64,000 nt of DNA from Pseudomonas sp. ANT_J12 (GCF_008370045.1 NZ_VOBN01000001.1:744001-808000); one strand, 5' to 3'. Positions 54,062 to 63,171 are shown, numbered from the stretch's first letter. The notes: generated by a model not told the origin, from the sequence alone. Numbers and translations are program-made.

Positions 54062-54959
54062 GCTGAAGCGCCTGCTTTCAGTCTTCATCCATCGCGCCAG
54101 CGGCCGGATTACGTTGGTGTTGTTGCTCGGTTTGAGCTCATCTGCCTGGGCACAACCGAAAGACACGTTGATCTGGCTGCTGCGCGACTTGCCGCCACTG
54201 ACGATCTTCGAAGGCCCGGAAAAAGGCCAGGGGGTGGTCGATCAACTGATGCCGCTGCTAATCGCCGGGATGCCGCAATACGATCACACGCTGATGCGGG
54301 TCAATCGCGCCCGTGGCATGCAGATGCTGCGTGAAGAATCGTTCACCTGCGATCCCTCGCTGATCTGGAGCAAGGAGCGGGAACAGTGGATCGCGTTTTC
54401 CATTCCAGTGTTCCGGGTCGTGAGCAATGGCCTTGCCGTGCGCCAGGAAGATCAATCGGTGCTGGAGCCGTTCCTGGTGAACGGCGAAATCGATCTGGCG
54501 GCGCTGCTGGCCGACGGCAGCAAGAAACTCGGAGCCGTGGCCGAGCGTAGCTACGGTCAACTCCTCGATGCTCAGTTGAAGCAGGCGCCGACCAATACCC
54601 TGACATTCCATTATGGAAACGACGCACTCGGCAGCCTGTTGCAGATGCAGCGCCTGGGGCGTTTGCTGGGCGTGTTGGGTTACTGGCCGGAGATCCGTTA
54701 CCTGGCCCGGCAAGAACATATTGCTGACAAGGAGCTGGTGTTTTATCCGGTCAAGGGCACCGGCAGGTACCTTTCCACCTACATCGGCTGCTCGAATACG
54801 CCCCAGGGTCGGCAGGCCATCAGCGAGATCAATCAGCTGTTGCGCACCCTGCCCCACGAGCGCCTGGCCCAGGCTTATGCCGACTGGCTCGACCCGGAAC
54901 GGCGCCGCGATTACCTGGAGCAAGCCAAGGTCTTTTTCGAACAGCAGGCCGGCCAATGA
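54039..54959 (+). CDS. Periplasmic binding-like protein (TIGR02285 type)
   Basis: About 306 residues. A likely signal peptide, ITLVLLLGLSSSAWA, is cleaved near QPKDTL. The mature protein reads like a family 3 solute-binding fold: LIWLLRDLPPLTIFEGPEKG, FTCDPSLIWSKEREQWIAFS and VFYPVKGTGRYLSTYIGCS. TIGR02285-type proteins resemble this. I propose the GTG at 54039, giving MKTEPSKLKRLLS, which overlaps the CoA-transferase by 23 bases; an ATG at 54015 is possible. The ligand is unknown; no transporter genes are adjacent. Confidence 0.8.
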   Translation, partial: CVKTEPSKLKRLLSVFIHRASGRITLVLLLGLSSSAWAQPKDTLIWLLRDLPPLTIFEGPEKGQGVVDQLMPLLIAGMPQYDHTLMRVNRARGMQMLREESFTCDPSLIWSKEREQWIAFSIPVFRVVSNGLAVRQEDQSVLEPFLVNGEIDLAALLADGSKKLGAVAERSYGQLLDAQLKQAPTNTLTFHYGNDALGSLLQMQRLGRLLGVLGYWPEIRYLARQEHIADKELVFYPVKGTGRYLSTYIGCSNTPQGRQAISEINQLLRTLPHERLAQAYADWLDPERRRDYLEQAKVFFEQQAGQ

Positions 54960-54973
54960 CAAATTCCGGGCAA

Positions 54974-55010
54974 AAAGAAACCCCGAGAAGTGGGGAGACG
55001 ACTCGGGGTT
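54974..55010 (-). terminator. Terminator for the DUF3509 gene
   Basis: aaccccgag and ctcggggtt form a 9-bp stem. On the minus strand the stem is followed by tctttttg, so it fits a terminator for the minus-strand DUF3509 transcript, 120 bases after its stop. It can also end the plus-strand gene before it, with less of a T run. Confidence 0.75.
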
Positions 55011-55129
55011 AAACGTGGCCTACATAAAGACCAGTGGCAGCAAGCTACAAGCACCGGAGCACAATGCTTGATCCTGCTGTTACATGGTCTGACGACCTTG
55101 GCGCAGGAAGGTTCCCACGCCAAGGCAAT

Positions 55130-55417
55130 TCAATTTCGATTGGCCAGGATCTTGTCCTGTGCCGCATTGCGCAACGCCGCGATGACACAGGGCTCCAGAC
55201 GACCTTCGGCAATCAGCACATCGCGGTGCAATCCGTCGACGACATCCGTCAGTTGCCACTTGTCGCGCAACTGCGCCTGATTGAACGCACGTTCCACGAC
55301 AATGGCGCCGGCCGCATTCTTCAAGGTCACCAGGCATTCGCCATGGGCGCCCGATGGGGTCAACGAAACTTGATATGGGCTCAGAGCCTCACCGAGCAAT
55401 AGGCTGATACTTTCCAT
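55130..55417 (-). CDS. DUF3509 domain protein, 95 aa
   Basis: A small protein of a family I know only from Pseudomonas. It begins MESISLLLGEALSPYQVSL and contains GECLVTLKNAAGAIVVERAF and a C-terminal helix (LEPCVIAALRNAAQDK). The start is taken at the ATG at 55417; a GTG- or ATG-type start 6 codons earlier is possible. Function unknown. Confidence 0.82.
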   Translation of the reverse strand: MESISLLLGEALSPYQVSLTPSGAHGECLVTLKNAAGAIVVERAFNQAQLRDKWQLTDVVDGLHRDVLIAEGRLEPCVIAALRNAAQDKILANRN

Positions 55418-55587
55418 CTCGCGATCACCACTCAATAGTCCGAAAACAAAGTGCCTGGGAGGGCGTGTCTACAGTTAATGACCCCTGGCCCGAGAAGAAA
55501 GTTCTGAATACCGCATGGCAGCGGTACCTGCGTCTCTGGGGAAATTGAGCATGCACCGCAAAGATGACAAGGAAAAAACAGCCGGTT

Positions 55588-55995
55588 TCAGGCCCTGGCT
55601 TGCAGCATCGACTCCAGGAGATAGACATCCAGCAGCCTGCGCATCAACACCGCGGACACGGGGGTGTGCAGCTGCCCCAGGAGTTTCACCTCGTTGTCCG
55701 CCAGCATGGCCGTCACGTCCGACATGACGCTCGACGCCACGTTGCCGAGCAGGATCAGCGCCCGCGCCTCACGGTGCTGCGCCAGATGCTGCACCAGTGC
55801 CAGCCCGTCGCCCCCTTTGAGTTGCGGGTCGCAGAACGCGATGTCGACCGCGCCCCGGCGCCCCAGGGAACGCAGCGCCGCCGACATGGACGGCGCCGTG
55901 AGCACGTCATAGACCCCGATGGCGTTGAGCATTTGGTGCAGCGCCATCATCTGGAAAGGATTGTGTTCAAGAATCAGGATTTTGAGCGTGCGCAT
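55588..55995 (-). CDS. Degenerate stand-alone receiver domain
   Basis: A 135-residue receiver fold without an output domain, starting MRTLKILILEHNPFQMMALH. The phosphorylatable aspartate survives (VDIAFCDPQLKGGDG, D near 54). The acidic pair that holds magnesium is reduced to E-H (ILILEHNP), and the lysine of the K-P motif is replaced (GQLHTPVS). Such receivers often signal without normal phosphorylation. AGAGG precedes the ATG at 55995. It lies 111 bases after the truncated sensor on the same strand and may be its partner. Confidence 0.82.
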   Translation of the reverse strand: MRTLKILILEHNPFQMMALHQMLNAIGVYDVLTAPSMSAALRSLGRRGAVDIAFCDPQLKGGDGLALVQHLAQHREARALILLGNVASSVMSDVTAMLADNEVKLLGQLHTPVSAVLMRRLLDVYLLESMLQARA

Positions 55996-56106
55996 GGGCG
56001 ACCTCTGGAACGACAATCGCGGACTTTCACCGCAGTTGTCGAACACTCTAGAAGAGCTTCCTTCAGCGTCCCATCGGAAAAGGAGTCGCACCCCATAGGA
56101 CAATTC

Positions 56107-57486
56107 CTAAACTTGCGAAGCCCCCCGGCAGTGACACGACCCCCTGCGCTGATCGATATCAGTCCACCCTCCCACCAGCCCCCGCAGCTGCCCGTCGGCA
56201 CTGTAAAACGGCACCGTCCACTGGTAGACATCCCTCACACCGTTGTTGAACCGTAACTGGCGCTGACTGAACCGGGTTTTATGCGTATTGAGCTGGGCCA
56301 TGAACTCGGCATGCAACATCTGCGCAGTCTCCGGGGGCAGGATGTCGACGTCGATCAGCTGTCGCCCCTGAACCTGGTCGAAGCGGGTCGATAAACCTTC
56401 CTCATAACTTTTGTTGCACATGATCAGCCGCCCCTGCAGATCACGCACGAACACCGGGTCGGGCATCGCGTCGATCAACGCATGCTGGAAGGCGAGTTGA
56501 TCACTGAGGTCTTTTTCGGCGTCCCGGCGTTGCTTGACCAGCGCGGCCAGTCGCCGGTTCCAGAGCAAGGAAAGCAAACCGAACAGGCCGACGAAAAACA
56601 TGCCCCAGCAGCCCAACTGAGCCACGCGCTGCCAGAAGGTGAGCGCCGGTTTGGGGGCAATGCCGTCCAGCCACTTCAGGCGAATGGCCCGTAGCTCGGC
56701 CGGTGGAAAGGCTTCAAGGGCCTTGTTGAGAATACTCAGCAACTGCGGCTGCCCTTTGCGTACAGCCAAGTGGTCCGCTTCCCACGACCCTTCCACGGTA
56801 TGGCCTACCTTCAACTGTCCGATCGGATAGAGCTGCGCGCCGGTTTCGTTCTCGATGGTGGCGTAGGCCTCCCCGCTTTCCACCAGCGCCCGAGCCTCGG
56901 CGTAGGTCTTGACCGTGCGCAGCTCGATGGCCGGATAGTCACGCCGAATGGTTTCCTCCATGGCGTGCCTGGCCGGCAGCACCAAGACCCTTTTCGACAG
57001 CTGTTCCAGCGACTGCAACAACGGCGCCCCGGCCCGCCCGACTAAAACCCAGGCGGACCCGCCGAAGGCATGGCTGAAATCCAGGAACTGTTTGCGCTCG
57101 TCATTGAACGCCAGCGTCGTGCTCATGTCCGCCGCACCGCTCTCCAGACGCCCGAGCAACTGATCGGTGGAAAACGATTCTTCATGGACAAAATGCAGCC
57201 CCGTCATCGCACTGATGCGGTTAAGCACATCATTGTTCAGGCCGCTCCAATGACCGTGTTCGTCCTTGAACAGGTACAGCGGGTACTGCGTCGACGCGAC
57301 GATGACCTTTGGATGCGCGCGTAGCCATTGTCGCTCCTGGGCATCCAGCTCAATGGCGTTGACACTCACTGACTCGGTGGCCTCATAGGCCACCAACTGT
57401 GCGGCCAGCGTGCACGAGCCAAAGCCCATAACGCTCAACAAAAAAACCCAGCACGCGGCTGGTTTCAACCCTATTGAAAACAACAT
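56107..57486 (-). CDS. Truncated BvgS/EvgS-like sensor lacking the kinase
   Basis: A 459-residue protein with signal sequence (about 1-28), one periplasmic family 3 solute-binding domain (about 45-270: KVIVASTQYPLYLFKDEHGH, ADMSTTLAFNDERKQFLDFS), a membrane helix near 300-322 (GCWGMFFVGLFGLLSLLW) and a PAS domain (HALIDAMPDPVFVRDLQGRL). It stops after GLVGGWTDIDQRRG plus nine unrelated residues, exactly where the histidine kinase should begin. A deletion or frameshift has probably removed the transmitter. The ATG at 57486 has AAGGAAG upstream. It could still work as a ligand-binding membrane protein. Confidence 0.82.
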   Translation of the reverse strand: MLFSIGLKPAACWVFLLSVMGFGSCTLAAQLVAYEATESVSVNAIELDAQERQWLRAHPKVIVASTQYPLYLFKDEHGHWSGLNNDVLNRISAMTGLHFVHEESFSTDQLLGRLESGAADMSTTLAFNDERKQFLDFSHAFGGSAWVLVGRAGAPLLQSLEQLSKRVLVLPARHAMEETIRRDYPAIELRTVKTYAEARALVESGEAYATIENETGAQLYPIGQLKVGHTVEGSWEADHLAVRKGQPQLLSILNKALEAFPPAELRAIRLKWLDGIAPKPALTFWQRVAQLGCWGMFFVGLFGLLSLLWNRRLAALVKQRRDAEKDLSDQLAFQHALIDAMPDPVFVRDLQGRLIMCNKSYEEGLSTRFDQVQGRQLIDVDILPPETAQMLHAEFMAQLNTHKTRFSQRQLRFNNGVRDVYQWTVPFYSADGQLRGLVGGWTDIDQRRGSCHCRGASQV

Positions 57487-57555
57487 TGCCACTTCCTTCG
57501 TGATCAACTCGCCCGTCCTTCGGGGGCGAAAACACGACAAGTGTGCACGCAGAAA

Positions 57556-57582
57556 CAAAAAAGCCCGTCAGGAGACGGGCTT
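57556..57582 (-). terminator. Rho-independent terminator after thrC
   Basis: aagcccgtc and gacgggctt form the stem; on the minus strand a run of T (ttttttg) follows. It lies 24 bases after the thrC stop. Confidence 0.9.
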
Positions 57583-57605
57583 CAAAATGTGACAGTTTTG
57601 CGGGC

Positions 57606-59015
57606 TTAAAGCGGCTTGCCGCGGTTGCCATGCTGACTGACAAAGGCTTGCACGGCCTTCAGGTCATTTGGCAACACGGTGCAACGCTCATCTCTCTCAA
57701 ACAAATCAGAAAGATGTGCAGGTAGTTCGAGAGCTTTTCCTACACCCGCTTTTTCCACGGCGTCCGGGAATTTGACCGGATGGGCCGTGCCGAGGATCAC
57801 CATCGGGATGTCCAGGCTACGACGGCATTCGCGGGCAGCCTTGACGCCGATGGCGGTGTGCGGGTCCAGCACCTCGCCGGTCTGCTCGTAGACCTCGGCG
57901 ATGGTTTCGCAGGTTTGTGCGTCATCCACGGCCAGGGAATCGAACAGCTTGCGCGCTTCGGTCCAGCGTTCTTGCTCGACGCTGAAGCCACCGCCCTGCT
58001 TGAAGTTGTCCATCAGGCCGGCAATCGCCGCGCCGTTGCGACCGTGCAGGTCGAACAGCAGGCGTTCGAAGTTCGACGACACCATGATGTCCATCGACGG
58101 CGACAGCGTGGCGTGCAGGGTTTCCTTGACGTACTGATTGCCGCTCATGAAGCGGTGCAGGATGTCGTTGCGGTTGGTGGCGACGATCAACTGGTTGATC
58201 GGCAGGCCCATGTTGCGCGCCAGGTAACCGGCGAAGATGTCGCCGAAGTTGCCGGTCGGCACCGAGAACGACACCGAACGCGCCGGGCCACCCAGTTGCA
58301 GCGCGGCGTGGAAGTAGTAAACGATCTGGGCCATGATCCGCGCCCAGTTGATCGAGTTCACCGCCACCAGGCGCGTGCCCTTGAGGAAGCTCTGGTCGGC
58401 GAAGCTGTTCTTGACCATTTCCTGGCAGTCATCGAAGTTGCCTTCGATGGCGATGTTGTGGATGTTCTCGCCGAAGATGGTGGTCATCTGGCGACGCTGC
58501 ACTTCGGACACGCGGTTGTGCGGGTGCAGGATGAAGATGTCGACGTTTTCGCAGTGCTTGCAGCCTTCGATGGCGGCCGAACCGGTATCACCGGACGTTG
58601 CGCCAACGATCACCACGCGCTCGCCGCGTTTTTCCAGCGTGTAGTCGAGCAGGCGACCGAGCAGTTGCAGAGCGAAGTCCTTGAATGCCAGGGTCGGGCC
58701 GTGGAACAGCTCCAGCACCCATTCGTTGCCGTTCAACTGACGCAACGGGGCCACGGCGCTGTGGGCGAACACGCCGTAAGTCTCTTCAAGGATCTTTTTG
58801 AAATCAGCATCGGGAATGCTGCCGGCCACGAACGGGCGCATCACCCGGAAGGCCAGTTCGTGATACGGCAGGCCGGCCCAGGAGGCGATTTCTTCCTGGG
58901 TGAAACGTGGCAGGCATTCCGGCACATACAGGCCGCCGTCCGTGGCCAGACCGGCCAGCAGAACGTCTTCGAAATTCAGGGCCGGTGCCTGGCCGCGGGT
59001 ACTGATATAGCGCAT
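57606..59015 (-). CDS. thrC: Threonine synthase
   Basis: Converts O-phosphohomoserine to threonine with pyridoxal phosphate. The 469 residues begin MRYISTRGQAPALNFEDVLL. The PLP lysine is in TLAFKDFALQLLG near 112, the phosphate loop in VGATSGDTGSAAIEGC near 140, and VPTGNFGDIFAGYLARNMG near 255. Full length for the proteobacterial type. It follows hom on the same strand after a family D repeat. Confidence 0.97.
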   Translation of the reverse strand: MRYISTRGQAPALNFEDVLLAGLATDGGLYVPECLPRFTQEEIASWAGLPYHELAFRVMRPFVAGSIPDADFKKILEETYGVFAHSAVAPLRQLNGNEWVLELFHGPTLAFKDFALQLLGRLLDYTLEKRGERVVIVGATSGDTGSAAIEGCKHCENVDIFILHPHNRVSEVQRRQMTTIFGENIHNIAIEGNFDDCQEMVKNSFADQSFLKGTRLVAVNSINWARIMAQIVYYFHAALQLGGPARSVSFSVPTGNFGDIFAGYLARNMGLPINQLIVATNRNDILHRFMSGNQYVKETLHATLSPSMDIMVSSNFERLLFDLHGRNGAAIAGLMDNFKQGGGFSVEQERWTEARKLFDSLAVDDAQTCETIAEVYEQTGEVLDPHTAIGVKAARECRRSLDIPMVILGTAHPVKFPDAVEKAGVGKALELPAHLSDLFERDERCTVLPNDLKAVQAFVSQHGNRGKPL

Positions 59016-59040
59016 AGGGGCAAACCTTCGGTTTGAGCGA

Positions 59041-59117
59041 CAAGTTGCAAGCTACAAGCGGCAAGACAAAAGCAGATTGGCTTTTACTTGCAGCTTGAAG
59101 CTTGCCACTTGCCGCTG
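59041..59117. repeat. Inverted repeat, family D
   Basis: caagttgcaagctacaagcggcaag faces cttgcagcttgaagcttgcc-acttgccgc. It lies in the hom-thrC gap, so the hom-thrC transcript must cross it. Confidence 0.78.
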
Positions 59118-59124
59118 CTTCAAT

Positions 59125-60429
59125 TCAATTCAGGTGTTCGACACGGATCCGTACAACCGGACCGACGACACCCGCCAGGGCTTCCAGGGCGGTGATCGCA
59201 TCGTTCATGTGCTGTTCCAGCACACGGTGGGTCAGCAGGATCATCGGCACCAGGCCGTCGTGCTCTTCGACTTCCTTCTGCATGATCGATTCGATGTTGA
59301 TGCCGCGCTCCGACAGGATGCTCGCCACCTGGGCCAGCACGCCAGGATGGTCCTTGGCCTGGATCCGCAGGTAGTACGCGCTTTCGCAGGCTTCGATCGG
59401 CAGGATCGGGTGGGCCGACAGCGAATCCGGCTGGAAGGCCAGGTGCGGTACGCGGTTTTCCGGGTCGGAGGTCATGGCGCGAACCACGTCGACCAGGTCG
59501 GCGATCACCGACGAAGCGGTCGGCTCCATGCCGGCGCCAGCGCCGTAGAACAGGGTCGAACCGGCCGCATCACCGTTGACCATCACCGCGTTCATCACGC
59601 CGTTGACGTTGGCGATCAGACGATCGGCCGGAATCAGCGTCGGGTGTACACGCAATTCAATACCGGCGGCGGTGCTGCGTGCCACGCCCAGGTGCTTGAT
59701 GCGGTAGCCCAGCGCTTCGGCGTAGTTCACGTCAGCGGTAGTCAGCTTAGTGATGCCTTCGGTGTAGGCCTTGTCGAATTGCAGCGGGATGCCGAACGCG
59801 ATGGACGCCAGGATCGTCAGCTTGTGGGCGGCGTCGATGCCTTCGACGTCGAAGGTCGGATCGGCTTCGGCGTAACCCAGGGCTTGCGCCTCGGCGAGTA
59901 CATCTTCGAAGGTGCGACCCTTCTCACGCATTTCGGTGAGGATGAAGTTGCCGGTGCCGTTGATGATGCCGGCGACCCAGTTGATCCGGTTGGCGGACAG
60001 GCCTTCACGGATCGCCTTGATCACCGGGATGCCACCGGCCACGGCCGCTTCGAACGCCACGATCACGCCCTTCTCGCGCGCCTTGGCGAAAATTTCATTA
60101 CCGTGAACGGCGATCAGTGCCTTGTTCGCGGTGACCACATGCTTGCCATTCTCGATGGCCTTGAGTACCAGCTCACGGGCAACGGTGTAGCCGCCCACCA
60201 GCTCTATAACGATGTCGATCTCAGGGTTCGTGGCCACTTCGAACACATCGTTGGTAATCGCAATACCGGTCGTCTGGAACTGAGGCTTTGGCGTGCGCGT
60301 GGCAATTTGTGCCACTTCGATTCCACGCCCGGCACGACGAGCAATTTCCTCGGCGTTGCGCTGAAGTACGTTGAAGGTACCGCCACCGACGGTCCCTAAC
60401 CCACAGATGCCTACTTTGACCGGTTTCAC
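59125..60429 (-). CDS. hom: Homoserine dehydrogenase
   Basis: Reduces aspartate semialdehyde to homoserine with NAD(P)H. The 434-residue product opens with the dinucleotide-binding loop KVGICGLGTVGGGTFNVLQ. It has VTANKALIAVHGNEIF near 100, VAGIINGTGNFILTEM near 165 and a C-terminal ACT domain (about 355-430: YYLRIQAKDHPGVLAQVASI) for threonine feedback. The start is a GTG at 60429 with GGGAG 6 bases before; the in-frame extension to 60483 is not conserved. Forms an operon with thrC. Confidence 0.96.
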   Translation of the reverse strand: MKPVKVGICGLGTVGGGTFNVLQRNAEEIARRAGRGIEVAQIATRTPKPQFQTTGIAITNDVFEVATNPEIDIVIELVGGYTVARELVLKAIENGKHVVTANKALIAVHGNEIFAKAREKGVIVAFEAAVAGGIPVIKAIREGLSANRINWVAGIINGTGNFILTEMREKGRTFEDVLAEAQALGYAEADPTFDVEGIDAAHKLTILASIAFGIPLQFDKAYTEGITKLTTADVNYAEALGYRIKHLGVARSTAAGIELRVHPTLIPADRLIANVNGVMNAVMVNGDAAGSTLFYGAGAGMEPTASSVIADLVDVVRAMTSDPENRVPHLAFQPDSLSAHPILPIEACESAYYLRIQAKDHPGVLAQVASILSERGINIESIMQKEVEEHDGLVPMILLTHRVLEQHMNDAITALEALAGVVGPVVRIRVEHLN

Positions 60430-60562
60430 TGTGAACTCCCCATAAAACGGCCGACGCAAGGCCGGCCGTGAAAACAACCGCATGCTCGCGGTTCTCTATT
60501 AATGGCCCGGCGGACAGTGCCGCCAGACCATGATCGTCAAAGGCTGACCGTGACGATGCGAA

Positions 60563-61294
60563 TTATTTCGCGCCCAGCGCCAGTTTGGCGACTTGTGGCG
60601 CAGGCTGGTAGCCCGGAATGACCTGGCCGTCGGCCAAAACGATGGCCGGCGTGCCGTTCACGCCGATCGACTGACCGAGGGCGAACTGCTTGGAAACCGG
60701 GTTATCGCACTTGGCGGCCTTGATTTCCTTGCCATCGACCATCTTGTCCATGGCCGCTTTCTTGTCCTTGGAGCACCAGACCGCTTGCAGCTGTTCGTCA
60801 CCCGGCGAACCCAGGCCCTGGCGCGGGAACGCGACGTAACGCACTTCGATGCCGCGCTTGTTCAGCTCCGGCACTTCGGCGTGCAGCTTGTGGCAGTACG
60901 GGCAGGTGGTGTCGGTGAACACGGTAATGTGCGACTTGGTTTCGCCGATCGCCGGGTAGACCACGGTTTCTGCGACCGGGATGTCGTTGACCAGTTTGGA
61001 AACGCCCAGGCGCTCGGTTTTCTCGGTCAGGTTGACCGGCTTGCCGTCCTTGAGCTGGAACATGTAGCCCTGCATCACGTACTGACCGTCGGCGCTGGCG
61101 TAGAGCACGCGACTGCCCTTGAGTTTGACTTCGTACAGGCCGGCCAGCGGGCTGGCGCTGATGCTGTCGATCTGGGTTTCCAGCTGGAGGCTTTCCAGGC
61201 TTTTACGAATGGCTTTGTCGGCCGCATCATCGGCGACGGCAAAGGTGCTGATCAACGCAATGGCTGCGGCGGCGAAAATAGGGGTCAGACGCAT
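60563..61294 (-). CDS. dsbC: Thiol:disulfide interchange protein DsbC
   Basis: A periplasmic disulfide isomerase of 243 residues. The signal peptide (MRLTPIFAAAAIALISTFAVA) ends before DDAADKA. The N-terminal dimerisation domain is followed by the thioredoxin-like domain with active site CPYC in TVFTDTTCPYCHKLHAEV near 107 and the cis-proline in GVNGTPAIVLADG near 210. A second cysteine pair is present (AVWCSK, AAKCDN). The ATG at 61294 has AGGAG upstream. Between xerD and hom, as in P. aeruginosa. Confidence 0.96.
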   Translation of the reverse strand: MRLTPIFAAAAIALISTFAVADDAADKAIRKSLESLQLETQIDSISASPLAGLYEVKLKGSRVLYASADGQYVMQGYMFQLKDGKPVNLTEKTERLGVSKLVNDIPVAETVVYPAIGETKSHITVFTDTTCPYCHKLHAEVPELNKRGIEVRYVAFPRQGLGSPGDEQLQAVWCSKDKKAAMDKMVDGKEIKAAKCDNPVSKQFALGQSIGVNGTPAIVLADGQVIPGYQPAPQVAKLALGAK

Positions 61295-61451
61295 GAGAAC
61301 TCCTGAAGGCGGACAAATGGGACGATCAGAACGCCCGTGCCGAAACACCGGGTCACAATCGCCCATCGTGCAAACCGGCAAAGCCTACCACATAAGGCTG
61401 GTGGGGCCGAATGCACCTGATACCAGGCAACATACGACTGGCAACATTCAT

Positions 61452-61583
61452 TGTGGCGAGGGAGCTTGCTCCCGCTCGACTGCGCAACAGTCGCAAAGCA
61501 GACAAAGCAGTTTGTCTGACAGAGAGCGGTTGCCGGTTTTGGGGCCGCTTCGCAGCCCAGCGGGAGCAAGCTCCCTCGCCACA
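61452..61583. repeat. Intergenic inverted repeat, family C
   Basis: tgtggcgagggagcttgctccc faces gggagcaagctccctcgccaca; the inner pair is ctcgactgcgcaacag and gggccgcttcgcagcc. It lies in the 318-base gap between dsbC and xerD, in which I see no gene. Confidence 0.88.
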
Positions 61584-61612
61584 GGGACCGCAGTCGATCA
61601 AAAAAGGATCCA

Positions 61613-62509
61613 CTAGCCGCGCGGGTGGTGTTTGGCGTGCAAATCCTGCAAACGGGCGCGGGCGACGTGGGTGTAGATCTGGGTGGTCGACAGGTCGCTG
61701 TGGCCGAGCAGCATTTGCACCACCCGCAGGTCGGCGCCGTGGTTGAGCAGGTGCGTGGCGAACGCGTGGCGCAGGGTGTGCGGCGACAGCGACTTGCCGA
61801 TCCCGGCGACCTTGGCCTGGTGCTTGATGCGGTGCCAGAAGGTCTGACGAGTCATTTGCTCGCCGCGCTGGCTCGGGAACATCACGTCACTGGGCCGCCC
61901 GCCGAGCAGTTCGCCACGGCCGTCACGCAGATAGCGCTCGACCCAGACAATCGCCTCCTCGCCCATCGGCACCAGCCGTTCCTTGCTGCCCTTGCCCATC
62001 ACGCGCAACACGCCTTGGCGCAGGTTGACCTGTTCCAGGGTCAGGCTGATCAGCTCGGTGACCCGCAAGCCGCAGGCGTAAAGCACTTCCAGCATGGCGC
62101 GGTCACGCTGGCCGATGGCTTCGCTCAGGTCCGGGGCATTCAGCAACGCTTCGACATCGGCTTCCGACAGGGATTTGGGCAACGGCCTACCGAGTTGCGG
62201 CATATCGACGCGCAACGTCGGATCGACGGCGATCAGCTTTTCCCGCAGCAAATAGCGATAAAAGCCACGCACGCCGGAGAGAAATCGGGCGGTGGAGCGG
62301 GGTTTGTAGTTTTGCTCGAGGCGCCAGGCCAGGTGATCGAGGATCAATTCGCGTCCGGCGTTGATCAGCTCCAGATTCTTTTCCTGTAGCCAGCCGTTGA
62401 ACAGGGCCAGATCGCTGCGATAGGCATCGCGGGTGTTATCGGAGAGGCCTTTTTCCAGCCACAGGGCGTCGAGGAATTGGTCTATCAGGGGGTGGTCGAT
62501 GGCGGGCAT
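61613..62509 (-). CDS. xerD: Site-specific tyrosine recombinase XerD
   Basis: Resolves chromosome dimers at dif together with XerC. The 298 residues have the SAM-like N-terminal domain (LIDQFLDALWLEKGLSDNTR) and the catalytic domain with YACGLRVTELISLTLEQVNL (arginine), GKGSKERLVPMGEEA, SPHTLRHAFATHLLNHGADL (His-x-x-Arg) and the tyrosine in STTQIYTHVARARL. Full length; family C repeat downstream, family A repeat upstream. Confidence 0.96.
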   Translation of the reverse strand: MPAIDHPLIDQFLDALWLEKGLSDNTRDAYRSDLALFNGWLQEKNLELINAGRELILDHLAWRLEQNYKPRSTARFLSGVRGFYRYLLREKLIAVDPTLRVDMPQLGRPLPKSLSEADVEALLNAPDLSEAIGQRDRAMLEVLYACGLRVTELISLTLEQVNLRQGVLRVMGKGSKERLVPMGEEAIVWVERYLRDGRGELLGGRPSDVMFPSQRGEQMTRQTFWHRIKHQAKVAGIGKSLSPHTLRHAFATHLLNHGADLRVVQMLLGHSDLSTTQIYTHVARARLQDLHAKHHPRG

Positions 62510-62603
62510 AGAGGCTCAGGTCACGGGAAAACTGGGGGCAAGTCTTTCATAGCCGGACAGGCCTTCACAGTGCCAGATGCAATTGCGGTGACGGCATGAT
62601 CAC

Positions 62604-62697
62604 CTGTAGGAGCGAGGCTTGCCCGCGAAGACGGACTTACATTCAACATTGATGTTGGCTGATATGACGCCTTCGCGGGCAAGCCTCGCTCCTACAG
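62604..62697. repeat. REP inverted repeat, family A
   Basis: ctgtaggagcgaggcttgcc and its reverse complement ending gcctcgctcctacag; the spacer contains ttcaacattgatgttggctga with a small palindrome. Confidence 0.9.
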
Positions 62698-62729
62698 GTA
62701 AGGGTTGTATCGGGTAAATCGCAGGCAAC

Positions 62730-62757
62730 AAAAAAGCAGCCCGAAGGCTGCTTTTTT
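62730..62757 (-). terminator. Rho-independent terminator after rplS
   Basis: aaaaaagcagcc and ggctgctttttt form a 12-bp stem with loop cgaa. It lies 18 bases after the rplS stop on the minus strand. Confidence 0.93.
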
Positions 62758-62775
62758 CTGCATCGGAAGCTGGAC

Positions 62776-63126
62776 TTAAGCCAGTTTTTCCTTGATGCGA
62801 GCTGCTTTACCGGACAGGTCACGCAGGTAGTACAGCTTGGCTTTACGTACGTCACCGCGACGTTTAACGGCCATGCTGTCGATTTGCGGGCTGTAGGTCT
62901 GGAAAGTACGCTCTACGCCAACACCGTTGGAGATTTTGCGAACGGTGAATGCACTGTTTACGCCGCGGTTACGCTTGGCGATAACAACACCTTCGAACGC
63001 TTGCAGACGCGAACGGTCGCCTTCCTTTACTTTCACCTGAACGACAACAGTGTCGCCCGGGGCAAAGGTAGGGATCTCTTTGGTCATCTGCTCTGCTTCG
63101 AGTGCAAGAATGATTTTGTTAGTCAT
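62776..63126 (-). CDS. rplS: 50S ribosomal protein L19
   Basis: A 116-residue ribosomal protein at the 30S-50S interface. [39 protein letters not shown] and the end [20 protein letters not shown] are those of bacterial L19. It follows trmD, the usual rpsP-rimM-trmD-rplS operon end. Confidence 0.97.
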   Translation of the reverse strand: MTNKIILALEAEQMTKEIPTFAPGDTVVVQVKVKEGDRSRLQAFEGVVIAKRNRGVNSAFTVRKISNGVGVERTFQTYSPQIDSMAVKRRGDVRKAKLYYLRDLSGKAARIKEKLA

Positions 63127-63171
63127 GCTGTGCTCCTAAGGTAAATCGTCGGATTTACCATCGATACGTTG

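Noticed and set aside
57780..60399. Two frames above 400 codons on the plus strand opposite thrC and hom
   Set aside because: Both are reverse-frame shadows of well conserved enzymes, rich in His, Gln and Arg, without domains.
7256..62697. Regularly recurring inverted repeats considered as CRISPR
   Set aside because: Copies are kilobases apart, in inverted pairs and always single, not a direct-repeat array with unique spacers.
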